Shown here one piece after another: positions 9,301 to 19,139 of a stretch of 64,000 nucleotides of DNA. The notes below the pieces were generated by a model that did not search any database, was not told the DNA's origin, and saw nothing but the letters and a program-made list of their open reading frames with translations. The position numbers were made by a program, and so were the translations under genes. The stretch spans positions 117,877 to 181,876 of the forward strand of contig NBIV01000190.1 of assembly GCA_003194525.1 (NCBI GenBank). The letters run 5' to 3'. Position 1 is the first letter of the stretch, and each line of letters begins with the position of its first letter. Origin of the DNA: Gracilariopsis chorda (lineage: Eukaryota > Rhodophyta > Florideophyceae > Gracilariales > Gracilariaceae).

Positions 9301-11018
9301 TTCTCCGCCCTCTCCGTTTCCCGAAGAGTAAACACACCACGTAATTCGGTCCTATCATCATGTCTGACCTCAAAAAGACTTGAGCTGCAAACTGTGGTCA
9401 CTCTCTTTTTTATCGCAGCTGAGGTCAGTTCAGAACAACTATGGTTGTGGGTGAGCTTATACTTCATATTCCACGTCCTCTTATCCGAAAGCAGCTTCCC
9501 AATGATTGCTGCCTTGCATTTCCATGGAGCAACGTACTTCAAGCACCTTAATCGGAGGATTAGGTAGTGCTTTTGACGGTTATTGACTGATGGCCGACAA
9601 TAGTGAACCCCGTATGAGTAGCCATTCTTCGTCAGCTCATACAACTTGCGGGGGAAATCATGCAATACCTCTTTTTCTTCGCTTCTCCCCTCGCTTTCTA
9701 TCGATTGCTTTCTTTTCTTTCTCAGCTCCGCTCCCACAAGTTTGCCACCTGTACTTGCTCTTGTGCATTTACTACAATTCACAGCAAGATCGAAGACATC
9801 ATTGACAATTGAGGTTACTGCAAGGATGGAGTCTTCAAACCGTACCTTCCTCTCCTTGCTGGGTTTTCCGGCTACTTTCAACGGCTTTCTGATGCTTTTA
9901 AGTCTCGTAAAACTCTTCTTTTTCCTCGTCGAAACGGTAGTAGGCGAAACATTCTTCTTATCGTTCCTTTTCTTGTGCCTGCACTCGTAAAAGTACTTTC
10001 TCTTCCGTAACATATGCTCATCTACTAGAAACTCTGTAGACTGCAGAATTCCATTCCCGATCGTTGCGCTAAATATGCTGCGTACTCGAGCTTCAACGCA
10101 CCCCCACCTGTATTTCTCAGTTAGCTTTGGGTCATATCCACGTCTGAATGTATCTCTCGGCATACACCCCTTGGTTCTCGCTCCTTCCGAAACAGCAGAT
10201 ATGACGTAGGCTCCGTAGCTGTAGACATCTCGCTGCCTCTCATACCTCAAGTAGTCTAACATGTAGTTTTTTCTCTCGAATTTCCACCTAGTGCCCTTCT
10301 TTGGTGGGAAGCAACCATCGACTACAGCCTGGAAGAACTTCTTGATATGCAAGGGGCATGTAAATCGCAGACTGTCCCCGAAAGACAAAACTCTTTCCTC
10401 ATATCCATCCCCCTTTTCGACAATGTCCAGCACGAGTAGTCCCCAATGACATTCATTAAGATCGATAGGTAAAAATATGCTACGGATAGGACAATCTGCT
10501 TCAAACATTCTCTCCGTTAATGACCTCACAAGGCTTTGCACTTGTTCTTCGGAGGGTTCAATGAAATGTTTGTCCTTGCACATTTCCGCCATCCTGCAGA
10601 GTCTTATGCCCGTATCTGGATGGCAAATCACATGCCCTGCACTGGGCTCCAATTCCATGAGCCCTGCTCCAAGTAGCACGTTACAGAACATTTCACGCGG
10701 CTTCGCGTAGGATATGAAGCACTTCACCTTGTCTTCTTGTCTCTCACCGCGACAAATCATTGAAAGATGAAAGGTGAGAATTCTTCTCCGTTTCTTTCCC
10801 ATCGGCGTGGGTGCATGAAGGCATATATTAGTATTTCTATCCACGTCGGAGTAGAATGTGCTGAGCCTGGATGCTATTTCGGCAGTGCGAGAGGGGATTC
10901 CACGCTTTCTACGCAAATGATAGTCGTCATCTTCGCTGTCAGACTCTACAAGATCAATATTTTCGACTTCAAGACCCGTCGTACTCACAAGATCGACAGT
11001 TAAGATTCGTTTGTTCAT
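6330..11018 (-). CDS. MULE transposase with Ulp1-like N-terminal domain
   Basis: Predicted 1562 aa, reading from ATG 11018. The frame stays open to 11651, but that extension is readthrough of the terminal repeat and flanking DNA. Residues about 150-290 resemble a C48 (Ulp1/SENP) protease: the His-Trp pair (NECHWGLLVLDI, near 189), an Asp (SFGDSL) and a Gln/Gly-Ala-Tyr block near 266; the usual catalytic Asp-Cys-Gly reads Ser-Tyr-Gly. Residues about 486-530 look like a FLYWCH-type finger (C-x3-4-C, H-x-H); a FAR1-like CHNHEP follows near 842. The transposase core has Asp in GISIDCKA (about 964), Asp in VFVDQNAAL (about 1026) and Glu in TGSSESANSMF (about 1148). A SWIM finger C-x-C-x9-C-x-H lies at about 1308-1326. 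A basic tail follows. No internal stop. It acts in the nucleus, cutting its own ends. Confidence 0.93.
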   Translation of the reverse strand: MNKRILTVDLVSTTGLEVENIDLVESDSEDDDYHLRRKRGIPSRTAEIASRLSTFYSDVDRNTNICLHAPTPMGKKRRRILTFHLSMICRGERQEDKVKCFISYAKPREMFCNVLLGAGLMELEPSAGHVICHPDTGIRLCRMAEMCKDKHFIEPSEEQVQSLVRSLTERMFEADCPIRSIFLPIDLNECHWGLLVLDIVEKGDGYEERVLSFGDSLRFTCPLHIKKFFQAVVDGCFPPKKGTRWKFERKNYMLDYLRYERQRDVYSYGAYVISAVSEGARTKGCMPRDTFRRGYDPKLTEKYRWGCVEARVRSIFSATIGNGILQSTEFLVDEHMLRKRKYFYECRHKKRNDKKNVSPTTVSTRKKKSFTRLKSIRKPLKVAGKPSKERKVRFEDSILAVTSIVNDVFDLAVNCSKCTRASTGGKLVGAELRKKRKQSIESEGRSEEKEVLHDFPRKLYELTKNGYSYGVHYCRPSVNNRQKHYLILRLRCLKYVAPWKCKAAIIGKLLSDKRTWNMKYKLTHNHSCSELTSAAIKKRVTTVCSSSLFEVRHDDRTELRGVFTLRETERAENAEKGDEDLETKDGYEKLKHCAPKGNNATALDKDDLILSDSSVPNSLKAVVGSTFERRNTAEEAKVVVDNGHAGVGVDSREDATDIDTLSPLGTLWDSDHAEEVVDTDENGLQTREIVEGKEEDVECPKTSYGCEEGNGVVDEQEKITEYFQHSEMVAVLMSFIDGRQINAPGREVLLQLQYLSEGFGYDLTIRDSKYRDGMEERRDEEEKSKRILKRALLVCQKSDSIHQCPFSLIVFTVQSHVVSEEGCAEEALIENWRYACDVSKACHNHEPDARILRKLLPPSAQEEAMKMHNILRMGYADVLKYLEYRYHIRIDRETLRQHLKYMKDKQNPKDQDSLRLCESLSKLQEENPRHRVFFATRGDDSMHYTAWAFEEWREDYERYGIIPGISIDCKAIANRFSFPLFSINGRTSSGQVRTFFMGFVPSETEESFTWMLQKFMSVVPVSPGMVFVDQNAALIAAVRKVMPNSFLALDDWHLNKNQIKNVSSWCQKIQRLPWNKEMSTDLHVMRRSNTIEEFHSRREQFEQKYFHAFNMPLPRWYDFLYRHNPSMLIRVYKTLYMPMQFLFQGTGSSESANSMFRQYILRPGVPIFDVPKVMLELTKRRRAMSAHISHRKRPILRQLSSSSLGIPAKPLWEMCQNYTAYCLDHFIRISVVRSAHYRVDRSYITDGHAITSTRRSMLGLDDTPDTQVAAFVVSSCTTLQSNTPRPPLGFLVYVCRTRTGQHTRSVSKGFCTCLRQVSRGFPCAHMVRVSTVYAEEVSRTPAFLDIVGPRFPLEELLHPYWKADPASWTLQNIGSLRAVVGNRGESMDNRGGRESNETNPGKSRYGGHELQADAIEGNNSELSFFFSYANCTGLCTQMHRLAWTQGPLALDGLKNFLQTGLQSLNSGQALHVQTPASLPSPRIVELLGSQPTFEAALVRNPNSGHGRSRKRRRGFNENMRGHRKRSNSRRQRSNSLPATTRSDIDGAINSAIQKVEPIMRNQ

Positions 11019-11121
11019 GGTAAAACGATATATTAGAAGCGAATAGTATACGGGGTGTATTAAATCGGACCTGGAACGGTGGCGGACGATTGTGGCCGCC
11101 GTCAAAGTTTTACGGTGAAAC

Positions 11122-11464
11122 GAAAGGTCGGGGGAAGAGTGCAGGAGCCTGTCTGGCATTGGGGCAGTGAGCACTTGGCCATTTTGAATGGGAGATGGCG
11201 CCATTTTTGCTATGCAGTACACGGTGCAGAATGCAATGGGTAGGTGCTGAAAGGGCGATGAATGGTTGTCATTGCTGTGATTTATGCGCTTGTTGAGAGA
11301 GATACAATGATGATTTGAGGTTATCGGGCTCCTATTGGCCGGATTGCTGCACCTCAAAAAAGTCGAGGTTTTGAGCGCACTCTCCCCCAGATATTTTGGG
11401 GTTATCGGCCTGTGATTGGCTGTTTCTGCTACATATGCTACACGGCGTAGATTCACCAGACCCC
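11122..11464 (-). repeat. MULE terminal inverted repeat, right
   Basis: 343 bp, reverse complement of 5761-6103. It lies upstream of the transposase gene with about 100 bp between repeat and ATG, so it probably supplies the promoter. The outermost bases CCAGACCCC are followed directly by the duplication at 11465. Confidence 0.95.
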
Positions 11465-11473
11465 TTGTTTTTG
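11465..11473 (+). repeat. 9-bp target-site duplication, right copy
   Basis: TTGTTTTTG, identical to 5752-5760 and immediately adjacent to the outer end of the right terminal repeat. Confidence 0.93.
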
Positions 11474-11548
11474 TACTTGTTACACGTACAGAGTCTGTAC
11501 ACGTACAGAGTCTGTACGTGTAACAGAGTCTGTACGTGTAACAAGTAC
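11473..11548. repeat. Compound hairpin beside the MULE insertion
   Basis: Outer arms 11473-11492 and 11529-11548 (GTACTTGTTACACGTACAGA) are perfect 20-bp reverse complements. The 36-bp interior contains a second inverted pair built from the same CTGTACACGTACAGA / TCTGTACGTGTAACAG units, giving a nested stem. One arm begins at the last base of the MULE target duplication. Confidence 0.8.
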
Positions 11549-11559
11549 AGTGCCCTCCC

Positions 11560-12074
11560 CTGCGCCGATACAGAGTGGGCGCAGGCGAGGTCGGTGCGAC
11601 GGTCATCGACCAAGCACGAGTCGCTACACAGCTTCCTTTCAGGGCGCACATTGTCGATGAAGTGCTTGGCGTCAGGCGACAGCGAGTCCCAGTTTTGCAT
11701 TAACTCGCAGCAAGAAATGAGGAACGCGCTCTTCGGGCAGCGGAACTCGTCGCTCAGCTGCGAGTTGAGCGTGAACAGACACTCTTCGTTGTCCAGAAAA
11801 CTGTTGGAGCCGCAATGATTTGGGTCGATGCTTGTTTCCAAGTATGCGATTCGTCCTCTGGCATGCTTCCTTTCATCAGAAGTGTGACGTTGGCGATGTA
11901 CGTGAGACAGGCGTTTTCGCTGTCCGCTTGCGCGCCGCAGCGGCGGCCATCGCAGTTGTCGAATTTGGTGAGGATCTTTGCGCAGAACGAGGTCGTGGCG
12001 GTGCAGCAGGCGCGCTCCAACGTTTGGGGAGTGCAGCTATATGATGACGTTTGGCTGATGAGTACACTGCTCAT
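11560..12074 (-). pseudogene. Frameshifted cysteine-rich gene
   Basis: ATG at 12074 opens a frame with regularly spaced cysteines (SCTPQTLERACCTATTSFC, NCDGRRCG, ENACLTYIANV). It continues to about 11835, where the Cys-rich reading moves to another frame (SIDPNHCGSNSFLDNEEC, CCELMQNW, KLCSDSCLVDD) and runs on towards 11560. One single-base change near the GGAAAC run around 11835 explains the switch. I do not recognise the family. The downstream part reaches the hairpin and MULE, so the insertion may have replaced its 3' end. The shift could be a sequence error or a short intron. Confidence 0.45.
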
Positions 12075-12630
12075 CCATATCTACAGCAGACGCGGCATGT
12101 TGGAGGGCTGCCGATGGCGTGTGGATGAGCTGTGAACCTTTTGTTTGCTTCGCGGTCGTTTTTTTTTTGTTCATGGTGGCGAACGAGCGCCAACTGAACT
12201 GTAACTGAAGGTTGTCAGGCGGCACGCGGAACAGCGGCAGGGGTCTGAACGCCAGGACAAAGGACGCGGCATCGTTGTGTGTGCAGCAGGTGGGTCCGTT
12301 CGGGCCCTTCGCAGCCGCTGCTGCTCGTTGAGAATGTCATGATGATTCGGAATGACTTTGGTGCATGATAACTACAAGTTTGCTTGCTTGCTCATTTTAT
12401 TGGTGACTTCTTTCTTTGTCTCGAGAGTGTGACATGCGATAATATTGTGTGCATCAAACCCAATGTTGTTGTACTCTCGGTCTTTACCTCCCTGCGCAGT
12501 GGTTATTCATACATGCCGCAAGCGCCGAAGTGACCCCTAACGTTGAAGGACCTCAGGCACACCATCCAACCACCATCGACCAAAAAAGTAGCAAGCGATG
12601 CGAAGTATCGATGGCCGAAACCTCTTCTGA

Positions 12631-12861
12631 TCAACAACAACAACGTCTCGTACAGCATCTCTTCCGATAGCAGCACTTCTTGACAGGTGGACACGATGGC
12701 GGCTCCGGACATGGCGGTGGCTCCAGGCACGGCGGAGGCTCGGGGCATGGCGGCGGCTCCGGGCACGGCGGAGGCTCCGGGCATGGCGGCGGTTCCGGAC
12801 ACTTTGGGCAGCAGCAGGTCTTGACTGTGACGCAGCAGTGGCGTCGACAGCACCCGCCCAT
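12631..12861 (-). CDS. Small Cys/Pro-rich repeat protein
   Basis: 76 aa from a true ATG at 12861. It starts MGGCC and ends in a basic, Cys-rich tail (KKCCYRKRCCTRRCCC). The middle is six or seven tandem copies of C-P/L-E-P-P-P encoded by an 18-bp repeat (about 12690-12806). Gly2 next to two cysteines resembles a lipid-modified N-terminus, which is inference. The plus strand is also open across the repeat (Gly-Gly-Gly-Ser-His units), so coding on this strand is not proven; cysteines before and after the repeat in the same frame favour it. Confidence 0.4.
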   Translation of the reverse strand: MGGCCRRHCCVTVKTCCCPKCPEPPPCPEPPPCPEPPPCPEPPPCLEPPPCPEPPSCPPVKKCCYRKRCCTRRCCC

Positions 12862-13038
12862 CGCGTCTGTGTGTGTATGTGTACCCGCTCGCCGCTGCTG
12901 TTCGTGCTTTTAGTTGCGTGCACGAAGACGCACCGATTGGCGACTTTGGACGCGACCACCCTTCAATGCTTCGCGGGTGGGACAGACGAGTGATGACGCG
13001 CGTTTTATACGCCTTGAGCCAGGCGATGTTGTGCTTGC

Positions 13039-13132
13039 TGACAGTAATGGTACGTTCAGGCTCGTTCCCCCCCCCCCCCCCCCGACAGTGGCGGGCACCG
13101 CCGGCGGAGAGCTAGCATTTAATTATCGTTAC
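13039..13132 (+). repeat. Dispersed repeat A, copy 1
   Basis: Matches 30072-30156 almost base for base (TGACAGTAATGGTACGTTCAGG ... ATTTAATTATCGTTAC), except a run of 17 C here against 7 C in the other copy and one substitution. Outside these limits the two loci differ. Confidence 0.85.
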
Positions 13133-13532
13133 CTGCCGAGTGAACCATCGAAAACTGCAAATCACTCTACGTAGTTCAGAAGTGTAGACAGCAAAGCCGT
13201 GCAGTGGTGATGTCATGTCTATTGTGAACCGTGTCACGGTAGGTGTCACGAATCCAAAAAGTCAGAAACGTAAGATGTCAGTCTCCTCATTAGCCTTAAA
13301 AACTATAATCCAGTATTCTCCACATATTGACAAGTAGCCGGTATTCTGGTTTGCATTACGAAACATCGTCAAGCGTATGACTATCCACACACTCTTCAGC
13401 AACCTGCGTTTGTAATACAACCTTTGTGATACTCTGCAACGTTCTCCACTCCTTTCTTGGCGAGTTACCCTTTCTCCATATTTCACTCGCCGCTCATCGC
13501 TCTTTCTTTTATGTAATCTTGTTACTGATAAT

Positions 13533-13934
13533 ATGCCTTTTCAACCTCTGCAAATCACCCACCCAAAAGACTGTATGATATGTCTTGAGAAGCTGGAAGA
13601 AGTAACTGAGCTGCATTGCCAACATGTGTATCACACTAAATTCCTTCAGCCAGTTTACAACCCACCACCTGTTCTTACTACTACGAGAGATCGCAATGGT
13701 GATCCGGTGGAAGTTTATGAAATTCCGCCGCCAGGAACATGTCCTTGCTGCAGAGAACAGATTGATGAAACAAAGTGGAGAACGTGGTCTTCGTATTCGA
13801 ACACAAAAGCGGAAATCAATCTAGAATTGTTATCAGAGAAGGAACGAAAACTTGTGCTGAAGCGTCGCAAAAAAAATGCGAAGCGCACAGAGCGACGTAT
13901 GCGGAAGATTGGTGTTCGGGAGATGGAGCATTGA
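13533..13934 (+). CDS. RING-type zinc-finger protein (degenerate RING)
   Basis: 133 aa, ATG at 13533. The N-terminal half matches a RING-H2 finger: Cys14, Cys17 (CMIC), Cys29, His31, His34, then Cys70 and Cys73 (CPCC). The residue expected to be Cys after H-x2-H-x2 is Phe37 (TTC), so one zinc ligand is missing; a TGC codon would restore it. The loop between the ligand pairs is long and holds a Pro-rich segment. The C-terminal third is a Lys/Arg-rich helix. RING proteins usually act as E3 ubiquitin ligases by binding an E2; whether this one still folds is unclear. Unbroken frame, no transposon features, probably a host gene. Confidence 0.65.
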   Translation: MPFQPLQITHPKDCMICLEKLEEVTELHCQHVYHTKFLQPVYNPPPVLTTTRDRNGDPVEVYEIPPPGTCPCCREQIDETKWRTWSSYSNTKAEINLELLSEKERKLVLKRRKKNAKRTERRMRKIGVREMEH

Positions 13935-14968
13935 GGAGAGTGAGAAGTGTATTCATTTCAACTAAAATGAAATTTGTGAAGTCTCAGCAGGTCCCTGCAA
14001 CAACTGAGATATACCTTTACAAGGACTGTTCTTCTGTACGGTCGATAATCTCCCCTCCCTCTGCAGCTAACGCGTCACACTTGTTGATAGAGCGAAGAAA
14101 TGGTCGCAAATCTTGTTCATTCCCGGAGCTGGAGCTTTGTTCACATATTAGATAGATCATAGTGATCTGACACGAAGATCTTCGCTAACGTTGAGCGAGT
14201 CCACGCCAGTCGACGCGCGGTTTGCGCCGCCGCCGCCGATGTCCACCACATGGTCGCACTGCCGCCTCACCAGCTTTCGCAGCCCGCGCCCTTCGAAATG
14301 AGCACCAATGAGATACATTAAAGACGTAGCGATAAAACCACTTCGCAGAATGTAGTCCATCCACACTCCTAGTTACAGAAAGCCATCACTTACACATGGT
14401 TCTTGACACCACCGTCTAACCTCAAGCACTTCTGTACGGTCGCGCAGCATGTCCATCCAAGCGCTCTCAGGTACCTTTCTTAGTGTTCCTTCGCGTCTGA
14501 TCCTGCAAACATCCAGATGCATCGTTCGGACTTCTGACATCATGATTGTCCACGCCCGCTCAAGTTATTCTCCATTAATTTTCTCTTAGTTCATATTTCT
14601 AACAACCAAGATGCTCCAGTTAGAGCTCAACTCACAGCTCCAAGTGCACTTACGTAACCATGTATGATTCTGCTATCTTTGAGGATCTCATGCCGTTTTA
14701 GCCACTTTCCAAAGTCATATTCACATTCGCATCCATTAACACTCAGAACAGCCTTCTTCATTCTGCTCTGCATCCCCTACTTTCACCATGCTCTTTCAAT
14801 ACTTGGAACCAGTTTTACGTCACCTTCTTACTCAGTCCTGCTCCTGCACGCGCATTGGGTGTGACATAAAAGTGGTTTGGGCGTTTCCGCGCTGCATCAC
14901 AAATGCACCATCTCGTACGCACGCAAAAGAAGAGCGGTGTTTCAGTTACTATGTAAACAGAAGGGATA
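13935..14968. other. No recognisable gene
   Basis: About 1 kb between the RING-like gene and the 3' end of the CACTA transposase. It should contain one terminus of the CACTA element, but I could not find a CACTA-type end here that pairs with a copy on the far side. Confidence 0.4.
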
Positions 14969-17900
14969 TCAGGTATGCCTGAAGGTTACGTTCTCACCCC
15001 TCATTCCTCGAAGAACTTTCTGGGAGCCATTCAATGATTCCTGATCATTTCGAAGCACGTTATCCGACAGTCTCCTTTCGTCAATAAAGTAGCATTGGTG
15101 CCGTCCCCGTGACTGCGAGCTTCCAGAAGGAACTACATGATCTACAACTGAAATCAATCGAGATATGATCGCAATATCTTCTACCGTCTTTAATCCAAAT
15201 GCATGGACTGAGCGGCCTCTCTTGTACACTTGTCCTTGAGTGCCAGCTTCCAAACCAGAGACCCAATCAAGAAGTGCAACGTTGTATGATTGCTGCCAAT
15301 GCTGCCATCTTTCTGAAAGGTTGGAGTCCACCTTGAAGTCAAACAGCATCAAGAGACGTCCATAGTATACATCTACAGCTCTTCGATTCTCCATTTCGCA
15401 AGCAACATTCGAATTTTCGCGCCGTCGAGGAGCCATATTGTGCAAAGTGGCTGGAACTAGTTTAGTGGTGGCATTCTGGACCTTATTTTCACTGTAGAAG
15501 CAAAAACGCGATCTGAACCCTACTTCATGAACACCCTCCAGAACCTGAAGTGCCTGAGCGGATGTTAAACAATCGTACTTTCTGATTAGATAGCTTTTGA
15601 GGCAAGCTGAAAGTATGTCGTCGAGGTTCGGATCTTCCCCCACAATGTATTGGTAGCATTGACCACGAAACTCATAGTCTCCAGTCATAGTTTGGTTCTC
15701 ATCTGTTTCATGGGGGTCTCTTATGAGAAGTTTGTAAGCTTCAACGAACTTTGCGTTGTTGAACAAAGATGAGAAAGCGAGATTGCGGGCATTCATATGG
15801 CTTAAGATCCAGCCAATGTATCTCTCCATCCAATATTGCGAGTAGTAAAGGGGGGGTTCGCATTCTGCTACACACTCTGCAAGATGCAGGAGTAGGTGAA
15901 GAGTGTACTTGCACATGTTCACACGACCAACGTCTCCTCTAAAATAATACTGCTCAAAGTGTTCATAGAACCGAAGACATAACACATGAAGCTTCCCTAC
16001 CTCAGCCTCGGTTAGTACTGTACGCCAGCAGATATCAACGACCTCCACAAAGTCTCTCCATCCAGAGAGTAAAGCATCAGGAAGATATCCATCCAGAACA
16101 ACCAGACTATAGGAAAGAATAAACTCTTTCACCTCAGCAGACTTCCATTCCGCAAAACGACTAAGTGGTCTCGGACAACAACCTAGTTGACTTGATACAC
16201 CGTTTCCGTACTGTACCAATTCTAAATCAATAGCACGAAGGGACATTTTGCTTATCGAGTAAAATTGATCACGGCTGCTGATCCATGCACGGATGATGTC
16301 CTTACCAATGTTATAGAAGAGATGCATTATGTCAATAGGAAAGGATCTGTATGGTACGATGTTTGGAAGGTCGAACAACACACTTCCTTCGTTGATTCCT
16401 GTCTCAGTTTGGAGTTGTGCTTTCGGTTGCCCTCTCATCTGAGAAAGTTGATAAATAGTTTCTCTGCTTTGACTTTCTGTGCGCAACGGAAGATTTGAAG
16501 GATCAAACACAAGACGATTACCTTCCGAGGTCCTGATATAGCTTGGGAAGTAGTAATGACGATGTGAAGCTGACCACACCCCAGAGACAACACAATACCT
16601 GCAGGGGAACTTTGCATTGTGACCTTTGATACCTGATACTTTCTTCACAGCCGGAAGATCTCCGGTGAAGCACAACATATGCACCCTTACTCGTCTTCTC
16701 TTCCCATCGTAAAACAGAAATTCTGTGCCCCTCCCGTCGTTCTCCAATTCCTTCAGCTCCTCGATCAGAGGACCAAGGAATGACTGAAGATCCGACGGTT
16801 CCGTCGGACCCGGTACGAAAGTAAGAGGCATGACGTTTCGGACATGAAATCGTTCAGCGGGATGGAAGTTGCATATAATGGCTGCAATGGGCCAAATAGT
16901 GTGCGTTTGTTTGTCAAATGCTTGAAAACCGTCGGTGGAGACAGTAATAAATACGTCATACATCACCGCTTCAACTCCACAATACCTATTTGCTATTCTG
17001 CAGAACGAATCTGTAGAGAAAACGTCACACAGCCCACAATTGACCTCGTTAAGCGTCGAGTGAAAGTAATCATACATCCGTTTGCAAAGCGTTTTGTCAC
17101 GTAAGATTGATGTCAGACGTCCACGGATAGTAAACCAAGATATACGAGAGGCCAATCAATCATCAGTTTTTGGCCGCATACTACCACAAACAGAACATTT
17201 TGTGAGGTCGTTTTTGTAGAAGCACATATGGCCTGGGCAAATTGGAATGTTGACCACTGCATCTTCAATTCCAGACTCACGACACAAACGGGAGACAACG
17301 GTTTTCCAACACTTGTATGGAGAGTTGATGTTTCGGAGAATGTCGTTCATTACTACTTGAGTGACATTATGTTTGTAGAAAAGGTCAATCCATACCCTAT
17401 TTTCCTTTACCCATGATGCAAAAATTGTCCTCACTGTCTCTCTTTCATCTTCTGTGCCGTGACAGTGTTCGTAAGACTCAAATATAGACCGACCATGTTC
17501 AGATACATTCGTTTGGTCATCAACTAGGTCGAGGATGCTAGAAGCACTTCTGTCTGCGTCGGAATCGTTTCCATGTCCTATTGCGACGACTGACGGTGAT
17601 CTACTCTCTATGGGCATGAAATGATCGTCAATGAACTCATATTCTAGACGCTAACCACCCTCTGCCAGTTCTTTCTCTGGATCATCTTCATGATCCAGTG
17701 CGATATCATCAAAATGTACTTGTTTGCTGTTCACCGATTCGCAAAGATGACCACCAGAATCAATTCCTAGTTCAGAGTTTCTAGCTGTAGAGTCCTCTAC
17801 CGTTCTTGTCATCAACTTATTTGTGTCAGAAATATCGGAACGGCAACGAGACGAATTCACGGTACCCACTCTGTTCGGAGTTTCCCCTTGAGGACAGTGA

Positions 17901-19040
17901 AGAGTGCTATCGCGTAAGGACTGATCTGCATCAGATGATACCCCAAATGGCAATGAATCAATTGCCATTGGCTGCCGAGCAGATGCCAATTCATTACATT
18001 CACCCGAAGGCTGGCTTTCCGCATCCTCGTAATTATCTTCTTCATTAGTAACAGCATGGGCTTGAGGCTCTGCCTCTTGAAGATGTTCATGGTCGAGTAC
18101 TTGTTCTCCAAAACGTAGATGCGGAGATCTAGTAATGACATTGCTTTGTGACCCTCCCTGACCTTGAAGAAGGCACTGAGACATTTCGTTGACGTTTTGT
18201 TGACTTTCTTCACTCGGCGTTTCAGTAGCAAGTCTTTCAGCTAAAGATTTATGCAGTAATGCTTGATAATGGGCTCTCACTGACATACTTTCAGTTTCAC
18301 GAGGACCCCAAGGCAGATTTCCGCTCAATCCACGACGAAGACGATCTTCGTTTGCAGCTCTTCTATGTCTCAACATAGTATTTCGACTCACGGATTTTCC
18401 TTTTGGGTAGCAGAAACAGTGATACTGAGGAAGACAGACATATTTAGATGTCATTCTAAACGTTAACGTCACACAAATGCAAGAGAATGACCCAACTTCA
18501 AACGAAAGCACATCAGCCCCTACAATACAAGCGCAGCTTTTGAGCGTGAACACGACTTGTGCGACAGGTTTCGGTTGCCCATAGTCCCACACATAGTTGG
18601 CAATGTGGATGACCCCTATCGTGTTGCGGTTCTCTGAAAATTCCTCTCCGGCCATCGGAGTCAACAGTTTCTTCCAGCAGTCACAACATGAACTAAACAG
18701 CGTCCAGGCTTTTAAAAAGCCCCGGGGGATAGGATGTATCATTGCTTGTATCTTCAGTGATCCACTGCTGCCACTGATCATCTTCGATATCGTAGGATAA
18801 GGCGTCAAACACTTTTCCAGATATAATCTGATCTTCATAGCTCATCTGCATGGAATCTAGAGCCTTCTTATGGTGATGACACAGAGCTCTGCTATACAGA
18901 AAAACGCTGAAGTGCTCAAATTGTTCATAGCCTGGGATAGTCGCAAGGCTTTTCCTGCCTTTCAATATACCAGCCTCATCCAGACCATCAGTAGACGCCA
19001 AAGACATGGACTTGTGCGCAAAGGAAAGCAGGGATTGCAA
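14969..19040 (-). pseudogene. CACTA/EnSpm TNP2-type transposase
   Basis: One minus-strand frame runs from 18838 to 14969 with three in-frame stops (TAG 17651-17653, TGA 17627-17629, TGA 17156-17158) and no frameshift. About 70 further N-terminal residues (to about 19007-19040) lie in another frame, joined near the C5/G4/T5/A4 homopolymers at 18711-18731. The early part has CFCYPKGKSVSRNTMLRHRR, a metal-binding/His motif seen near TNP2 N-termini, then KCSVCG. The core shows the Transposase_21 signature: VSTDGFQAFDKQTHTIWPI, NFHPAERFHVRN, LTFVPGPTEPSDLQSFL, FPCRYC and PIDIMHLFYNIGKDI. The C-terminal part resembles DUF4218/4216-type regions. TNP2 proteins cut CACTA element ends. The gene is divergent from the tyrosine recombinase at 19140-21599. 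Confidence 0.85.
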
Positions 19041-19139
19041 AGGCGTAGGAGGTGGTTGTGCGGGTGACTCCTGCGGCGACTTGGTGTGCGTTGGAGGTTT
19101 CTCGGGGTCGCTGTGTCCACCGCTCCCAGGTTTAGGTGA

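Larger units (their letters stand above)
5761..11464 (-). mobile_element. Complete Mutator-like element (MULE)
   Basis: 5704-bp DNA transposon. It starts with GGGGTCTGGTGAATC and ends with the reverse complement. The 343-bp terminal inverted repeats (5761-6103 and 11122-11464) differ at about two positions. A perfect 9-bp duplication flanks it (5752-5760, 11465-11473). The interior holds one uninterrupted minus-strand gene whose product carries a MULE transposase domain and a SWIM zinc finger. Intact protein plus near-identical ends indicate a recent and possibly still active autonomous copy. It landed beside a compound hairpin (11473-11548), at or near the 3' end of a broken Cys-rich gene. 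Confidence 0.95.

Noticed and set aside
11019-11651. N-terminal extension of the MULE protein upstream of 11018
   Set aside because: This part is translation of the terminal repeat (also present at 5761-6103) and of flanking DNA.
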